Origin: JAWVFM01 sp963771655 | Lineage (GTDB): Bacteria > Actinomycetota > Thermoleophilia > Solirubrobacterales > 70-9 | Reading direction: 5' to 3' | DNA length: 64,000 bases | Assembly: GCA_963771655.1 (NCBI GenBank) | Contig: CAVYUG010000009.1 | Coordinates: 124,001-188,000, forward strand | Shown: positions 1-7,909 of the stretch, piece after piece | Layout: every line of letters starts with the position of its first letter | Position numbering within the stretch: the stretch's first letter is position 1 | The notes under the pieces: model-generated | The model's input: the letters and a program-made list of their open reading frames with translations, nothing else | Told to the model about the DNA's origin: nothing | The model's database searches: none | Position numbers and translations under genes: made by a program

Positions 1-402
1 CGGCAGCATCGCGCGGCAGATGTCCTTCACCGAGGTCTTCCCGGTCGACCCGGTGATGCCTACGACGGGACAGGCGAGCTCGCGCCGCCACGCCGTCGCA
101 ACGCCCTGCAGGGCGGCGAGCGGGTCCCGTGCGCCGAGGAGCCAACCCCCGCCCGAGCCCGTGTTCGCGGCTATGGCGCGGGCGCGCTCCGGGGTCACCA
201 CGGCCCCCCAGGCGCCGGCCTCCAGCGCCGAGACCGCGAACTCGCCACCGTCGACGCGCTCGCCCGGCAGGCCGAAGAAGAGCTCGCCGGACCCGGCCCC
301 GCGGGAGTCGATCGCCGCGCCGGAGGGGCGGTCGTGGGATCCCTCGCGAACGACCTCCGCTCCGGCCGCGTCCGCGATCGCCTCGGGTGCGAGCTCGATC
401 AC
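1..402 (-). CDS. murF: UDP-N-acetylmuramoyl-tripeptide--D-alanyl-D-alanine ligase MurF (3' end outside window)
   Basis: Partial: the first 134 codons lie here and the rest runs off the left edge. MurF adds D-Ala-D-Ala to the UDP-MurNAc-tripeptide in the cytoplasm, the last soluble step of precursor synthesis. The visible part has a Mur N-terminal domain with the substrate-loop pattern DSRGAGSGELFFGLPGER, and the Mur-ligase P-loop GITGSTGKTS at about residues 114-123. The GTG start overlaps the murE stop by a GTGA overlap, the coupling seen throughout this cluster. The position directly after murE and the STGKTS form of the P-loop support MurF over other Mur ligases. Confidence 0.9.
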   Translation of the reverse strand, partial: MIELAPEAIADAAGAEVVREGSHDRPSGAAIDSRGAGSGELFFGLPGERVDGGEFAVSALEAGAWGAVVTPERARAIAANTGSGGGWLLGARDPLAALQGVATAWRRELACPVVGITGSTGKTSVKDICRAMLP

Positions 403-1907
403 GACCCCTCGGCGGCGGCCGTGCCGCTCGAGAGGCGCCCGAGCTCCTCGCGGGCCACCTCGCGATCGTCGAACGGGATCTTCCGGCCCGCCTCGAACTC
501 CTGCCCCTGCTCATGCCCCTTGCCGGCGATGACGACGGTGTCGCGCTCGCGGGCGGCGTCGAGCGCCATGCGGATGGCCAGGCGGCGGTCGGCCTCGACC
601 TCAACCCCGCCGCTCCGGCCTTCGATCCCGACGAGGATCTCCTCGATGATGGCCCCCGGCTCCTCCGAGCGGGGGTTGTCGGAGGTGACGACCGCGAGGT
701 CGGACAGTCGGGCGCCGATGTCGCCCATCAGCGGGCGCTTGGCGCGGTCGCGGTCGCCGCCGCACCCGAACACCGCGATCAGGCGGCCGGAGGTCAGCCT
801 TCGCGCCGCCTCGAGGGCGTTACGAAGCGAGTCCGGCGTGTGCGCGTAGTCGACTAGGACCGAGAACGCCTGGCCGGCCTGCACGGGCTCGAGGCGGCCG
901 GGTACCGGCGGGGCGTCGGCCAGCGCGGAGACGGCCTCCTCGAGCCCGATCCCGAGGGCGCCGGCCGCCGCGACCGCAACCAGGGCGTTCGCGACGTTGA
1001 AGTCGCCCGGGATCGGAAGTCGTCCCTCCGCCTCGCGGTCGGCGGCGACGACGGCGAACCTCGACCCCGAGGCGTCGAACGCCACGTCGCGCGCCCGAAC
1101 GGTTGCGCCCTCGGCGCCCGACACCGAGACCGTGACGACTTCGCCGGCGCCCGCCGCCGCGAGCTCGCCGGCGAGACGGGCACCGTACGGATCGTCGACG
1201 TTCACGACACGGGCCTCGGGCTCGGCCACGGCACCCGGCCCGATCCCGAAGAGGCGGCTCTTGGCCGCGAAGTAGTCCTCCATGTCGGCGTGGAAGTCGA
1301 GGTGGTCCTGGGTGAGGTTCGTGAACGCGGCGACGGCGAAGTGGATGCCGTTCACGCGCTCGAGCGCCAGCGCGTGGGAGGAGACCTCCATGGCGCAGGC
1401 CAGGTCGCCGCCGTCGAGCATCCTGCGGAAGGTCTCCTGAAGGTCGATCGCCTCGGGCGTGGTCCGCTCGACCTCCTCCTCCACCCCGCCCACGACCCGC
1501 TTCACCGTGCCGAGGAGGCCCGCCTGGCGCCCGGCCCGCTCGAGGATGTGCCGCAGCAGGAACGCCGTGGTCGTCTTCCCGTTCGTCCCCGTGATCCCGG
1601 CGACCTGGAGGTCGCTGGTGGGGTCCCCGAAGAACCGCGCGGCGGCGGGCGCCATGGCGGCCCGCGCGCTCGGCACCCGAGCCTGGGTGACGTCGACCTC
1701 GAGCGGCCTCTCGACCACGAGCGCCGCCGCCCCCGAGTCCACCGCTGATGCCCCGAAGTCGTGCCCGTCGCTCCGCTCGCCCGGCACGCAGAAAAAAAGC
1801 GTTCCGCCGGCGACCCTGCGGTTGTCGTAGGCGAGCCCGGTGATCTCGACCTCCGCGTCGCCATCGTAGGTGGCGTCGACGTCGGCGAGGACCTCGCTGA
1901 GCCTCAT
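399..1907 (-). CDS. murE: UDP-N-acetylmuramoyl-L-alanyl-D-glutamate--meso-diaminopimelate ligase MurE
   Basis: 502 residues, the usual family length. MurE adds the third amino acid to the peptidoglycan stem peptide. Visible features: N-terminal UDP-binding domain with YDNRRV and FFCVPGERSDGHDF, ATP P-loop GITGTNGKTTT at residues 104-114, central-domain motif NLTQDHLDFH, and a C-terminal DNPRSEEP motif. DNPR is the known signature of meso-diaminopimelate-adding MurE (Lys-adding enzymes differ), so the wall is predicted to be of the mDAP type. The ATG start lies 11 nt after the ftsI stop, and the stop overlaps murF. It belongs to the mraZ-led operon. Confidence 0.96.
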   Translation of the reverse strand: MRLSEVLADVDATYDGDAEVEITGLAYDNRRVAGGTLFFCVPGERSDGHDFGASAVDSGAAALVVERPLEVDVTQARVPSARAAMAPAAARFFGDPTSDLQVAGITGTNGKTTTAFLLRHILERAGRQAGLLGTVKRVVGGVEEEVERTTPEAIDLQETFRRMLDGGDLACAMEVSSHALALERVNGIHFAVAAFTNLTQDHLDFHADMEDYFAAKSRLFGIGPGAVAEPEARVVNVDDPYGARLAGELAAAGAGEVVTVSVSGAEGATVRARDVAFDASGSRFAVVAADREAEGRLPIPGDFNVANALVAVAAAGALGIGLEEAVSALADAPPVPGRLEPVQAGQAFSVLVDYAHTPDSLRNALEAARRLTSGRLIAVFGCGGDRDRAKRPLMGDIGARLSDLAVVTSDNPRSEEPGAIIEEILVGIEGRSGGVEVEADRRLAIRMALDAARERDTVVIAGKGHEQGQEFEAGRKIPFDDREVAREELGRLSSGTAAAEGS

Positions 1908-1918
1908 GGGCCGGGAGG

Positions 1919-3577
1919 CTACTTCGGAGGGATGCCGAGATACGGGAGCGCGAACTTCGCGATCTCCCCGAAGGCGGGCGCGGCCACGGTGCCACCGTAG
2001 TAGCTGCCGACGGTGGGGTCGTCGGCGACGATCGCGACCAGAAGCTTCGGATCGGCCGCCGGGGCGAAGCCGACGAAGGACGCGACGAACTGCGTGTCCG
2101 AGTAGGTGCCGTTCACGACCTTCTGGGCGGTGCCGGTCTTGCCCGCGAGCGTGTAGCCGGGGACGCTCACCTCAGAGGCGGTGCCCCCAGGTGCGAGCAC
2201 GCCCTCGAGCATGGTCCGCAGCTTCGCGGCGTCGGCCTTGCTGATGATGCGGTGCCCGCCCGACTTCGGTATGCGACGGTCCCCCTCGCGCTCGATCAAC
2301 CTCGGCGTCCGGAGGATGCCCCCGTTGGCGATCGCGGAGTACGCGGCCGCCATCTGGATCGGCGTCACCGACAAGCCCTGCCCGATCGGCAGGTTGCCCA
2401 TCGTGGATCCCGAGTACTGGGACGGCTTGGGAACGATGCCCTGCTCCTCGCCAGGGAACGCGATGCCGGTGGGCTTCGCGAACCCGAAGGTGCGAACCCA
2501 GTGGTTGAACCGCGTCGCGCCGACTCGCGCGCCGATGAGATCGGCGCCGATGTTCGACGACTGAGCGAGGATCTGGGCCACTGTGAGCGTCTCGGGCCCG
2601 TGCAACTCGGCGTCCGTGATCGTGCGGTCGGCGACCTGGAGCTCGGTGGGAATGGCGAACGGGGTGCTCGGCGTCACCTTGTGGTCGGAGAGCGCTCCGG
2701 CGACGGTGAACGCCTTGAACGTCGACCCGGGCTCGTAGGTGAAGCCGGTCGCCATGTTGGAGAGCTCTGCCCCGGTCGCGTCCGCCGGATCGTTGGGGTT
2801 CGCCGACGGCCAGTCGGCCATCGCGAGCACGTCGCCTGTCTGCGGGTTCATGACGATCGCGGTGGCGCCGTGCGGTTGGTAGGTCTCAGCGAGCTTCCCG
2901 AGCACCTCCTCGGTTCGCGCCTGAAGGCCGCCGTCGATCGTGAGCTGCAGGTCCTGTCCCTGCGTCACTGGCGTCACTGTGTGCCTGACGAGCTCCTTAC
3001 CCAATCCGTCGAGCACGACCTGGCGCTCGCCGTTCCGCCCCGCGAGCACCGAGTCGTCAGCCGCCTCGAGCCCTGTCAGGCCCTGGTTCTCGGTGCCGAC
3101 CGTGCCGATCACCTGCGACGCGAGGTCCCCCTCGGGATAGACGCGGCGAGAGGAGGGAAGGGTCGAGATGCCAGGCAGATCGAGCTTGCGGATCTTTGCG
3201 GCATCGGGCAGCGAGACCTGGTGGGCGAGGTAGGCGAAGCCGGAGCTGCCGGAGTGGAAGGCGTGCTCGACGGCGGTCGGGCTCATGTGGACGAGCGGCG
3301 CGAGCTTCGCCGCTGTGCGAGCCTGGTCGCGCACCTGGTAGGGGGTCGCAACGATGTCGGCCGCGTCCTCGGAGACGGCGAGCTCGTTGTGCTTGCGGTC
3401 AAGGATGCGCCCGCGGATGCCCGGGATCGTCGCCGTCTCGGTCTGCTGCCCGCGCGCGTCGGCGGCGAGGCCGCCTCCCTGGACTCCCTGCACCCACGCC
3501 GCACGGGTGATGGCGATGATCAAGAGGAGCAGAAAGCATGCGAAGAGGAGGCCGATGCGCCGGTCGATCAGCTGCAT
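1919..3577 (-). CDS. ftsI: Division-type penicillin-binding protein (class B PBP, FtsI/PBP3)
   Basis: 552 residues. Class B transpeptidase that cross-links septal peptidoglycan with the FtsW partner. It has one N-terminal membrane anchor (about residues 8-27), the conserved RGRILDR motif of the PBP dimerisation domain near residue 56, and a transpeptidase domain with the three active-site motifs: STFK at 285-288 (nucleophile Ser), SSN at 340-342 and KTGT at 480-483. Only 13 nt separate it from the ftsL-like gene upstream and 11 nt from murE downstream. No C-terminal PASTA repeats are present. The position in the division cluster favours FtsI over an elongation PBP2. Confidence 0.95.
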   Translation of the reverse strand: MQLIDRRIGLLFACFLLLLIIAITRAAWVQGVQGGGLAADARGQQTETATIPGIRGRILDRKHNELAVSEDAADIVATPYQVRDQARTAAKLAPLVHMSPTAVEHAFHSGSSGFAYLAHQVSLPDAAKIRKLDLPGISTLPSSRRVYPEGDLASQVIGTVGTENQGLTGLEAADDSVLAGRNGERQVVLDGLGKELVRHTVTPVTQGQDLQLTIDGGLQARTEEVLGKLAETYQPHGATAIVMNPQTGDVLAMADWPSANPNDPADATGAELSNMATGFTYEPGSTFKAFTVAGALSDHKVTPSTPFAIPTELQVADRTITDAELHGPETLTVAQILAQSSNIGADLIGARVGATRFNHWVRTFGFAKPTGIAFPGEEQGIVPKPSQYSGSTMGNLPIGQGLSVTPIQMAAAYSAIANGGILRTPRLIEREGDRRIPKSGGHRIISKADAAKLRTMLEGVLAPGGTASEVSVPGYTLAGKTGTAQKVVNGTYSDTQFVASFVGFAPAADPKLLVAIVADDPTVGSYYGGTVAAPAFGEIAKFALPYLGIPPK

Positions 3578-3590
3578 CGAGCCCCCGCCC

Positions 3591-4364
3591 TCACGGTGCC
3601 GTCACCCCGCCCGTGGGGGTCGGCGTGGTCGCCGGTGTGGTCGAGACGGACGTCGGCGTCGTCGCGGTCGTCGTCGGCGCCACCGCCGTGGGAGTCGTCG
3701 TCGCGGTCGTGGTCGGCGTCACGGTGGTCGTCGCGGGCACGGTCGTGGCCGCCGTGATCGTGGAGGTGGGGACCGTTGCCGGAGCCGAGATCGAGGTCGC
3801 GGTCACCGCGGCCGCCTCAGCGCTGCCGAAGGTGATGTCGCCGTCTGCGAGACGGCGCGCCGCCCGGGCCGCGTCGCCGGGACGCACGCGGAGGTAGCGG
3901 ATCGAGCCCGCGCCGGGGACCACGAGTCCCGCGCGGATGGCGGCACCCTGGATCCGTAGGTCGGAGAGCCGCCCGGCGAGCTCGGCACGGAGCGCCGAGT
4001 TCGCGCGGCGCAGCCCGTCGGCCTCGCGTCCGAGGCGGCTGGCCGTCGCCCCGAAGCTGAGCGAGAGGACGTTGATGGCGACGATTCCGACCAGGAGCGC
4101 GGCCAGGACGCCGATCCACAGACGCCCCCGCGTCAGCCGCACGAAGACGCTCGTATCGGCGATCCCGGAGACGGCGGAGGCGGTCCGGCCGACGGCGCCC
4201 GGGACGATCCGGGAACGCTGCGACCGCTGCGGGCGCGGGCGCGAGGGACGGCGCGCCGGCGCCGTGCGAGGCGATCGCGGTGCGGGAGCGGTTCGGGCGC
4301 GCGCCGGGGAGCCGGCGCTCGCCGTCGCGGCTCGCCGTGCGGCGGCCGTCGCGGCCGGCGTCAT
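3591..4364 (-). CDS. FtsL-like divisome membrane protein with Thr/Pro-rich tail
   Basis: 257 residues, called from position and topology because FtsL sequences diverge fast. Order: basic Ala/Arg/Pro-rich cytoplasmic segment (1-70), one transmembrane helix (about 83-105), a short Leu/Arg heptad-like stretch (108-145) suited to the FtsL/FtsB coiled coil, then a tail of about 70 residues (185-257) made almost only of Thr, Ala, Pro and Val. It sits exactly where ftsL is found, between rsmH and ftsI, and its ATG overlaps the rsmH stop (ATGA). Typical FtsL is 90-120 residues, so both ends are extended. The tail would face the periplasm or wall. Function is inferred. Confidence 0.7.
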   Translation of the reverse strand: MTPAATAAARRAATASAGSPARARTAPAPRSPRTAPARRPSRPRPQRSQRSRIVPGAVGRTASAVSGIADTSVFVRLTRGRLWIGVLAALLVGIVAINVLSLSFGATASRLGREADGLRRANSALRAELAGRLSDLRIQGAAIRAGLVVPGAGSIRYLRVRPGDAARAARRLADGDITFGSAEAAAVTATSISAPATVPTSTITAATTVPATTTVTPTTTATTTPTAVAPTTTATTPTSVSTTPATTPTPTGGVTAP

Positions 4365-5317
4365 GTCGGCGAGCCCTCAAACGAGCGCGGGCCCGTCAGC
4401 TTCCGCGCCGCTCGCAGGCGCGCAGACGATGCCCGCGGATTGGCCTCGAGCTCTGACCCGCCCGGCTGCACGGCTCGCGCGGTCAGGAGGGCGGCCTCCG
4501 GAGTCGAGCCGCAGACGCACACCGGCAGCTCGGACGGGCAGACGCACTCGCGGGCCCGCGCCGCGAGGAACCGCTTCACCGGCCGGTCCTCGAGCGAGTG
4601 AAAGGAGATGACCGCGAGCCGGCCGCCGATCGGGAGCGTCTCCCAGGCCAGCGGCAACCCGCGCTCCAGCGAGTCGAGCTCGCCGTTGACCGCGATGCGG
4701 ATCGCCTGGAAGGTGCGCTTCGCGGGATGCCCGCGGCCGAAGCGGTAGGCCGGCGGTACGGCCGCGCGGATCGCGTCGACCAGCTCGCCGGTGCTCTCGA
4801 GCGGCCGCCGCGCCACGACCTCGCGGGCGATCGAGCCCGCGTGCCGCTCCTCGCCCAGGTCGCGAAGGACCTCGGCGAGCCTCGCCTGCGGCCACTCGTT
4901 CACCACCTCTGCCGCCGTCAGCGGCTGCGAGGGATCCATACGCATGTCGAGCGGGGCGTCGTAGGAGTACGAGAACCCGCGCTCGGCCACGTCGAGCTGG
5001 AACGAGGAGACCCCGAGGTCGAGGTAGATGCAGTCCGGCTCGACTCCCGCCGCGGCGAGCTCGGCGATGACGTCGGCATAGTCGCCGGCCAGGAAGCGGG
5101 CGGGGCACGCCAGCTCGGTCGCCATCGCGTCGAATCGCGCCTCGGCGGCCGGGTCCCGATCGACGCAGATGAGCTCGCCGCCCGAGCCGAGGCGCTCGGC
5201 GACGGCGCGGGCGTGCCCGCCGCCGCCGAAGGTGCCGTCCACGACGGTGTCGCCGGGACGCGGATCGAGGAGCTCGACGAGCTCGGCCTCGAGGACGGGA
5301 ATGTGCTCGGCGCTCAT
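4361..5317 (-). CDS. rsmH: 16S rRNA (cytosine(1402)-N(4))-methyltransferase RsmH (MraW)
   Basis: 318 residues from the chosen ATG at 5317. It methylates N4 of C1402 in 16S rRNA. Visible family motifs: HIPVLEAELVELLDP at the N-terminus, the SAM loop DGTFGGGGHARA, LDLGVSSFQLD, RGFSYSYDAPLDMRMD, KRTFQAIRIAVNGEL, ISFHSLEDRPVKRFL and the C-terminal NPRASSARLRAARK. An in-frame ATG 24 nt upstream is possible; homology starts at the second one. It follows mraZ with a 47-nt gap and overlaps the ftsL-like gene by 4 nt, the standard order at the head of the dcw cluster. Confidence 0.96.
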   Translation of the reverse strand: MSAEHIPVLEAELVELLDPRPGDTVVDGTFGGGGHARAVAERLGSGGELICVDRDPAAEARFDAMATELACPARFLAGDYADVIAELAAAGVEPDCIYLDLGVSSFQLDVAERGFSYSYDAPLDMRMDPSQPLTAAEVVNEWPQARLAEVLRDLGEERHAGSIAREVVARRPLESTGELVDAIRAAVPPAYRFGRGHPAKRTFQAIRIAVNGELDSLERGLPLAWETLPIGGRLAVISFHSLEDRPVKRFLAARARECVCPSELPVCVCGSTPEAALLTARAVQPGGSELEANPRASSARLRAARKLTGPRSFEGSPT

Positions 5318-5364
5318 GAGGATCAGTGTCGCCGAAGGCATCACGGACGCTTTCGCCGCCGCGA

Positions 5365-5805
5365 TCACCCGGCGCCCCCGGCCGCGAGCTCCTCCGACAT
5401 CCGCTCCGTCTGAGCCTCGATCCGAGCGTCGTGCTCGGCCCAGCGCTCCGGGTTCCACACCTCGATGTGGTCGTCGACGCCGATCACGATGCAGGCCCCC
5501 CCGAGCCCGGCATGCTCGATCAGGTGCTTCGGCACGCGCACCCGCCCCGCGGAGTCGAGTGACTCGTCGTGCGCGTTCGCGTGGAAGCGCCGTCGCATCA
5601 TTCGCCCGTCGGCCGAGAGGGGGCTCAGCGAGGAGACGTAACGGGCGGTCAGGGCCTCGTAGGCCTCCGAGGAGTAGATCGAGACGCACGGGTCGAGCTC
5701 CTCGAAGAGGACGACGCCGTCGGAGAGAGGGCCGCGCCACCGGGCCGGAATCGTCAGCCGATCCTTCGCGTCGAGGCTGTGCTCATGCTGACCGCGGTAC
5801 GCCAA
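5365..5805 (-). CDS. mraZ: Transcriptional regulator MraZ
   Basis: 146 residues with two SpoVT-AbrB-like halves: the N-terminal one with SLDAKDRLTIPARWR, the second with SLDSAGRVRVPKHL. MraZ forms a ring-shaped oligomer that binds repeated GTGGG boxes in its own promoter and represses the division/cell-wall cluster. The start is TTG at 5805, chosen because it aligns with the normal N-terminus and has AGAGGGA about 6 nt upstream; the first in-frame ATG would leave the protein without residues of the first domain. First gene of the mraZ-rsmH-ftsL-ftsI-murE-murF run. Promoter and operator are annotated at 5886-5917. Confidence 0.95.
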   Translation of the reverse strand: MAYRGQHEHSLDAKDRLTIPARWRGPLSDGVVLFEELDPCVSIYSSEAYEALTARYVSSLSPLSADGRMMRRRFHANAHDESLDSAGRVRVPKHLIEHAGLGGACIVIGVDDHIEVWNPERWAEHDARIEAQTERMSEELAAGGAG

Positions 5806-5825
5806 TGAGGTCCCTCTGAAGTCTT

Positions 5826-5868
5826 GGACCGAGGTGGCGAGGTGGGAGGAACCTCGCCACCCCGGTCC
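5826..5868 (-). promoter_or_regulatory. Strong hairpin in the mraZ 5' leader
   Basis: Inverted repeat with 18-nt arms, 5826-5843 and 5851-5868, one mismatch, around a 7-nt loop. The inner 11 bp (GGTGGCGAGGT and its complement) are perfect. It would lie in the transcribed leader about 20 nt before the mraZ start if transcription begins near 5882. No U-run follows, so it is not a standard intrinsic terminator; it may affect stability or initiation, or be a binding site. Confidence 0.6.
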
Positions 5869-5885
5869 GATGGGTCAAGCTGCGC

Positions 5886-5917
5886 GCCACCGTAACCCAC
5901 TTGGCCCCACAATGCAA
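5886..5917 (-). promoter_or_regulatory. mraZ promoter with MraZ box operator
   Basis: On the minus strand there are three repeats GTGGG, GTGGG and GTGGC at 5910-5906, 5900-5896 and 5890-5886, each separated by 5 nt, giving the 10-nt period known for MraZ boxes in other bacteria. They overlap a plausible promoter: -35 TTGCAT (5917-5912), 17-nt spacer, -10 TACGGT (5894-5889). This predicts a start near 5882 and autorepression by MraZ. The repeats are seen directly; their role follows from the well-studied family. Confidence 0.82.
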
Positions 5918-6121
5918 CACATCGGCGCCCGCGCATGGGAACCGATCCGTCGGACGGAATTGCTACGCGCACCCTCGAACCACGGAAATCCCTGCGCTGG
6001 AGCGGGGTTCTACGCTCAGCGGGCGCGTCCACCGGCGTCCTGCGGGCGGGCTCACCGTGCAAGAGCCGTTGCAGGAGCCGGCGCGGCGTATGTCCGAAAT
6101 GATCCTCTAGGCTGCCCGCCG

Positions 6122-7018
6122 ATGAGTGCCGAGCTCCAGTCGGCCCCGCCCACCGCTTCCGTCCCCCAGGACGCGAACGACCTCCGCGGCTACCACTTCC
6201 GCCGCCTGATGCAGAGGGGGCTCACGATCGGCCTCGCGGGCGCATTCGTGCTCGCCGCCGGCATCGGCGTCGCGGCCGCCGTGAAGCCGATCCTCGGCCT
6301 TGCCGCAGCCGGCGCCGCGCTTTTGATCGTGCTGGCCGTCGTCTTCGCGATCGCCGACTCGAAGGCGGAGGACGACTTCTTCCGCGCCTACGCGAACGCC
6401 CGCGGCCTGCAGTGGAGCGACAGCCGCGGCAGCCTTCCACCGGTGACCGCGCTCCTCACCAGGGGCGACTCCCGCTACACCGAGCTCACGCTGACCGGTC
6501 AGCTGCCGGCGGGCCCGAACGGCGTGCTCGCCCACTACACATACGAGGAGGAGTCCACGGACTCGGAGGGCAACCGGCAGACGAGCTACTACCACTTCAC
6601 GGTCGTCTTCTGCGAGATCCCGGAGGTTGCCACGGTAATCAAGGAGCTCGCGCTCCAGCGGCGATCGGGCTTCCGGTTCCTCGACTCCGCGGAGGACAAG
6701 TTCCGCAGGCGACAGCGGGTCGAGTTGGAGAGCGAGGAGTTCGACAAGCGCTACGAGACCTTCATCGGCGCGCACGACGACATGAACCGCGCCCGGCAGA
6801 TCTTCGAGCCGTCCTTCATCGTCTGGCTCGCCGAACGGGCTCCGAAGTCGTTCTCGTTCGAGCTCGTGGCCGGAGCGCTCTGCCTCGCGGTCAAGGGCCA
6901 GCTCGAGAGCGCCGACGACCTCGACCGGCTCTGCGCGGCGGCCGGGGTGGTCGCGAAGCGGCTCGTATCTGAAGCGGACGAGTCGGTCCCGGCGGCCCCG
7001 GACGCGGGAGCAGCATAG
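6122..7018 (+). CDS. Membrane protein of unknown function (possible DUF3137-like)
   Basis: 298 residues. Two adjacent transmembrane helices (about 33-54 and 58-78) follow a 32-residue polar N-terminus; the remaining 220 residues are soluble and mixed in charge, with a segment reading LAHYTYEEES and YYHFTVVF. The layout resembles DUF3137-type proteins (two helices, then a conserved soluble domain), but I cannot confirm this by eye. The ATG was preferred to longer in-frame starts because the upstream part is Arg/Pro/Gly-rich non-coding shadow and a possible -10 TAGGCT lies 8 nt before it. It is a single-gene unit with a hairpin after its stop. Confidence 0.8.
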   Translation: MSAELQSAPPTASVPQDANDLRGYHFRRLMQRGLTIGLAGAFVLAAGIGVAAAVKPILGLAAAGAALLIVLAVVFAIADSKAEDDFFRAYANARGLQWSDSRGSLPPVTALLTRGDSRYTELTLTGQLPAGPNGVLAHYTYEEESTDSEGNRQTSYYHFTVVFCEIPEVATVIKELALQRRSGFRFLDSAEDKFRRRQRVELESEEFDKRYETFIGAHDDMNRARQIFEPSFIVWLAERAPKSFSFELVAGALCLAVKGQLESADDLDRLCAAAGVVAKRLVSEADESVPAAPDAGAA

Positions 7019-7021
7019 GAA

Positions 7022-7044
7022 GGCCCGCGGCGTAGCCGCGGGCC
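7022..7044. terminator. GC hairpin between convergent genes
   Basis: Perfect 10-bp stem (GGCCCGCGGC and its complement) with a 3-nt loop, 4 nt after the stop of the plus-strand gene and 35 nt after the stop of the minus-strand tadC-like gene. There is no T-run on either side, so it would be a weak or factor-assisted bidirectional terminator. Confidence 0.55.
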
Positions 7045-7078
7045 AGGTGTTCTGGCGGGAGCGGAGGAGCCGCCGGAG

Positions 7079-7909
7079 TTATTCCAGTAGCGCGCCGGAG
7101 TGCGCCACGAGCGCCGCGACCATCAGCAGCAGCACCGAGGGGACGAGGACCAGGGCGATCACGAGCTGGATCTTGGGAGCAGCGCGGGACGCGCGTTCCT
7201 CGATTCGCCGGCGCCCCTCGCGCCGCAGGCCAGAGGCGAGGTCGTGAAGCTGGTCGGCCAGCGGCGAGCCGAAGCGCCGCGAGCGCTCGAGGGCTGCTGC
7301 CAGCGAGCCCATCTCCGCGCCGCCGATGCGCGTTCGCAGGGCCTCGACGGCCTGCGCGTGCGAGGCTCCGCATTCGATCTCGGCGACCACGACGCCCAGC
7401 TCCGTGGCGAGCGGTCCGCCCGCCGCCGCGGCGATGTCGGCGAGCACCCGATTGGGAGACCGGCCGCTCGCCACGCCCACGGCCAGGAGGTCGAGCGCAT
7501 CCGGGAGCGCCGCCAGGGCCCGCGCACGGCGGCGGCGAGCCGCTCGCTCCAGAACGGCGTCGGGACCGACGAAGCCCGCCGCCGGCAGCCCGACGGCGAT
7601 GAGCGGCGCCAGCCGCCCCGTCGCCGGGGCGACCGCGCTCCCGAGAACGAGACCCCAGCCCGCCCCGGCCAGCTTCGTGGCCATGACGGCGCCCGGCGGC
7701 ACGCGCTCGGCAAGCCCCGCGCGGCCGATGCGCGACGGGATCCCGAGGCGCGCCGCAAGGCGGGCGAGCGCGCCGGGGCGCCCGTCCTCGTCGGCGCCGG
7801 GCGGTTTGCCGCTCGCTGTGGGGCTTCCGCCGCCCTCCCGCATCGCGAGCACCTCGCGAAACGCGCCGACGGCGAGGACGATTGCCGCAAGCAGCAGGAC
7901 GGCGATCAC
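7079..7909 (-). CDS. TadC-like inner-membrane platform protein (type II secretion F domain)
   Basis: 276 residues from a GTG that overlaps the tadB-like stop (GTGA). Type II secretion F (T2SSF) topology: N-terminal membrane helix (1-18), a soluble helical stretch with ALAALPDALDLLAVGVASG typical of TadB/TadC proteins, then a C-terminal hydrophobic helix ending LMVAALVAHSGALLE. Together with TadB it forms the membrane platform of Flp/Tad pili or related machines powered by the CpaF ATPase. Third gene of the cpaF-tadB-tadC unit. Confidence 0.82.
   Translation of the reverse strand: MIAVLLLAAIVLAVGAFREVLAMREGGGSPTASGKPPGADEDGRPGALARLAARLGIPSRIGRAGLAERVPPGAVMATKLAGAGWGLVLGSAVAPATGRLAPLIAVGLPAAGFVGPDAVLERAARRRRARALAALPDALDLLAVGVASGRSPNRVLADIAAAAGGPLATELGVVVAEIECGASHAQAVEALRTRIGGAEMGSLAAALERSRRFGSPLADQLHDLASGLRREGRRRIEERASRAAPKIQLVIALVLVPSVLLLMVAALVAHSGALLE

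Larger units (their letters stand above)
5806..6121. other. Divergent control region between mraZ and the 6122 gene
   Basis: 316 nt without a convincing gene on either strand. The left part holds the mraZ leader, its hairpin and its promoter with MraZ boxes (separate entries). The right end holds a possible -10 TAGGCT at 6108-6113, 8 nt before the ATG of the plus-strand gene. I see nothing recognisable between about 5920 and 6100. Confidence 0.6.

Noticed and set aside
3591..3800. GTCGTC-type repeat seen as DNA tandem repeat
   Set aside because: It encodes the Thr/Pro/Val-rich tail of the FtsL-like protein; codon-level repetition explains it.
5833..5848. Second set of MraZ boxes on the plus strand (GGTGG repeats)
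   Set aside because: The spacing is 8 nt, not 10, and the repeats are part of the leader hairpin.
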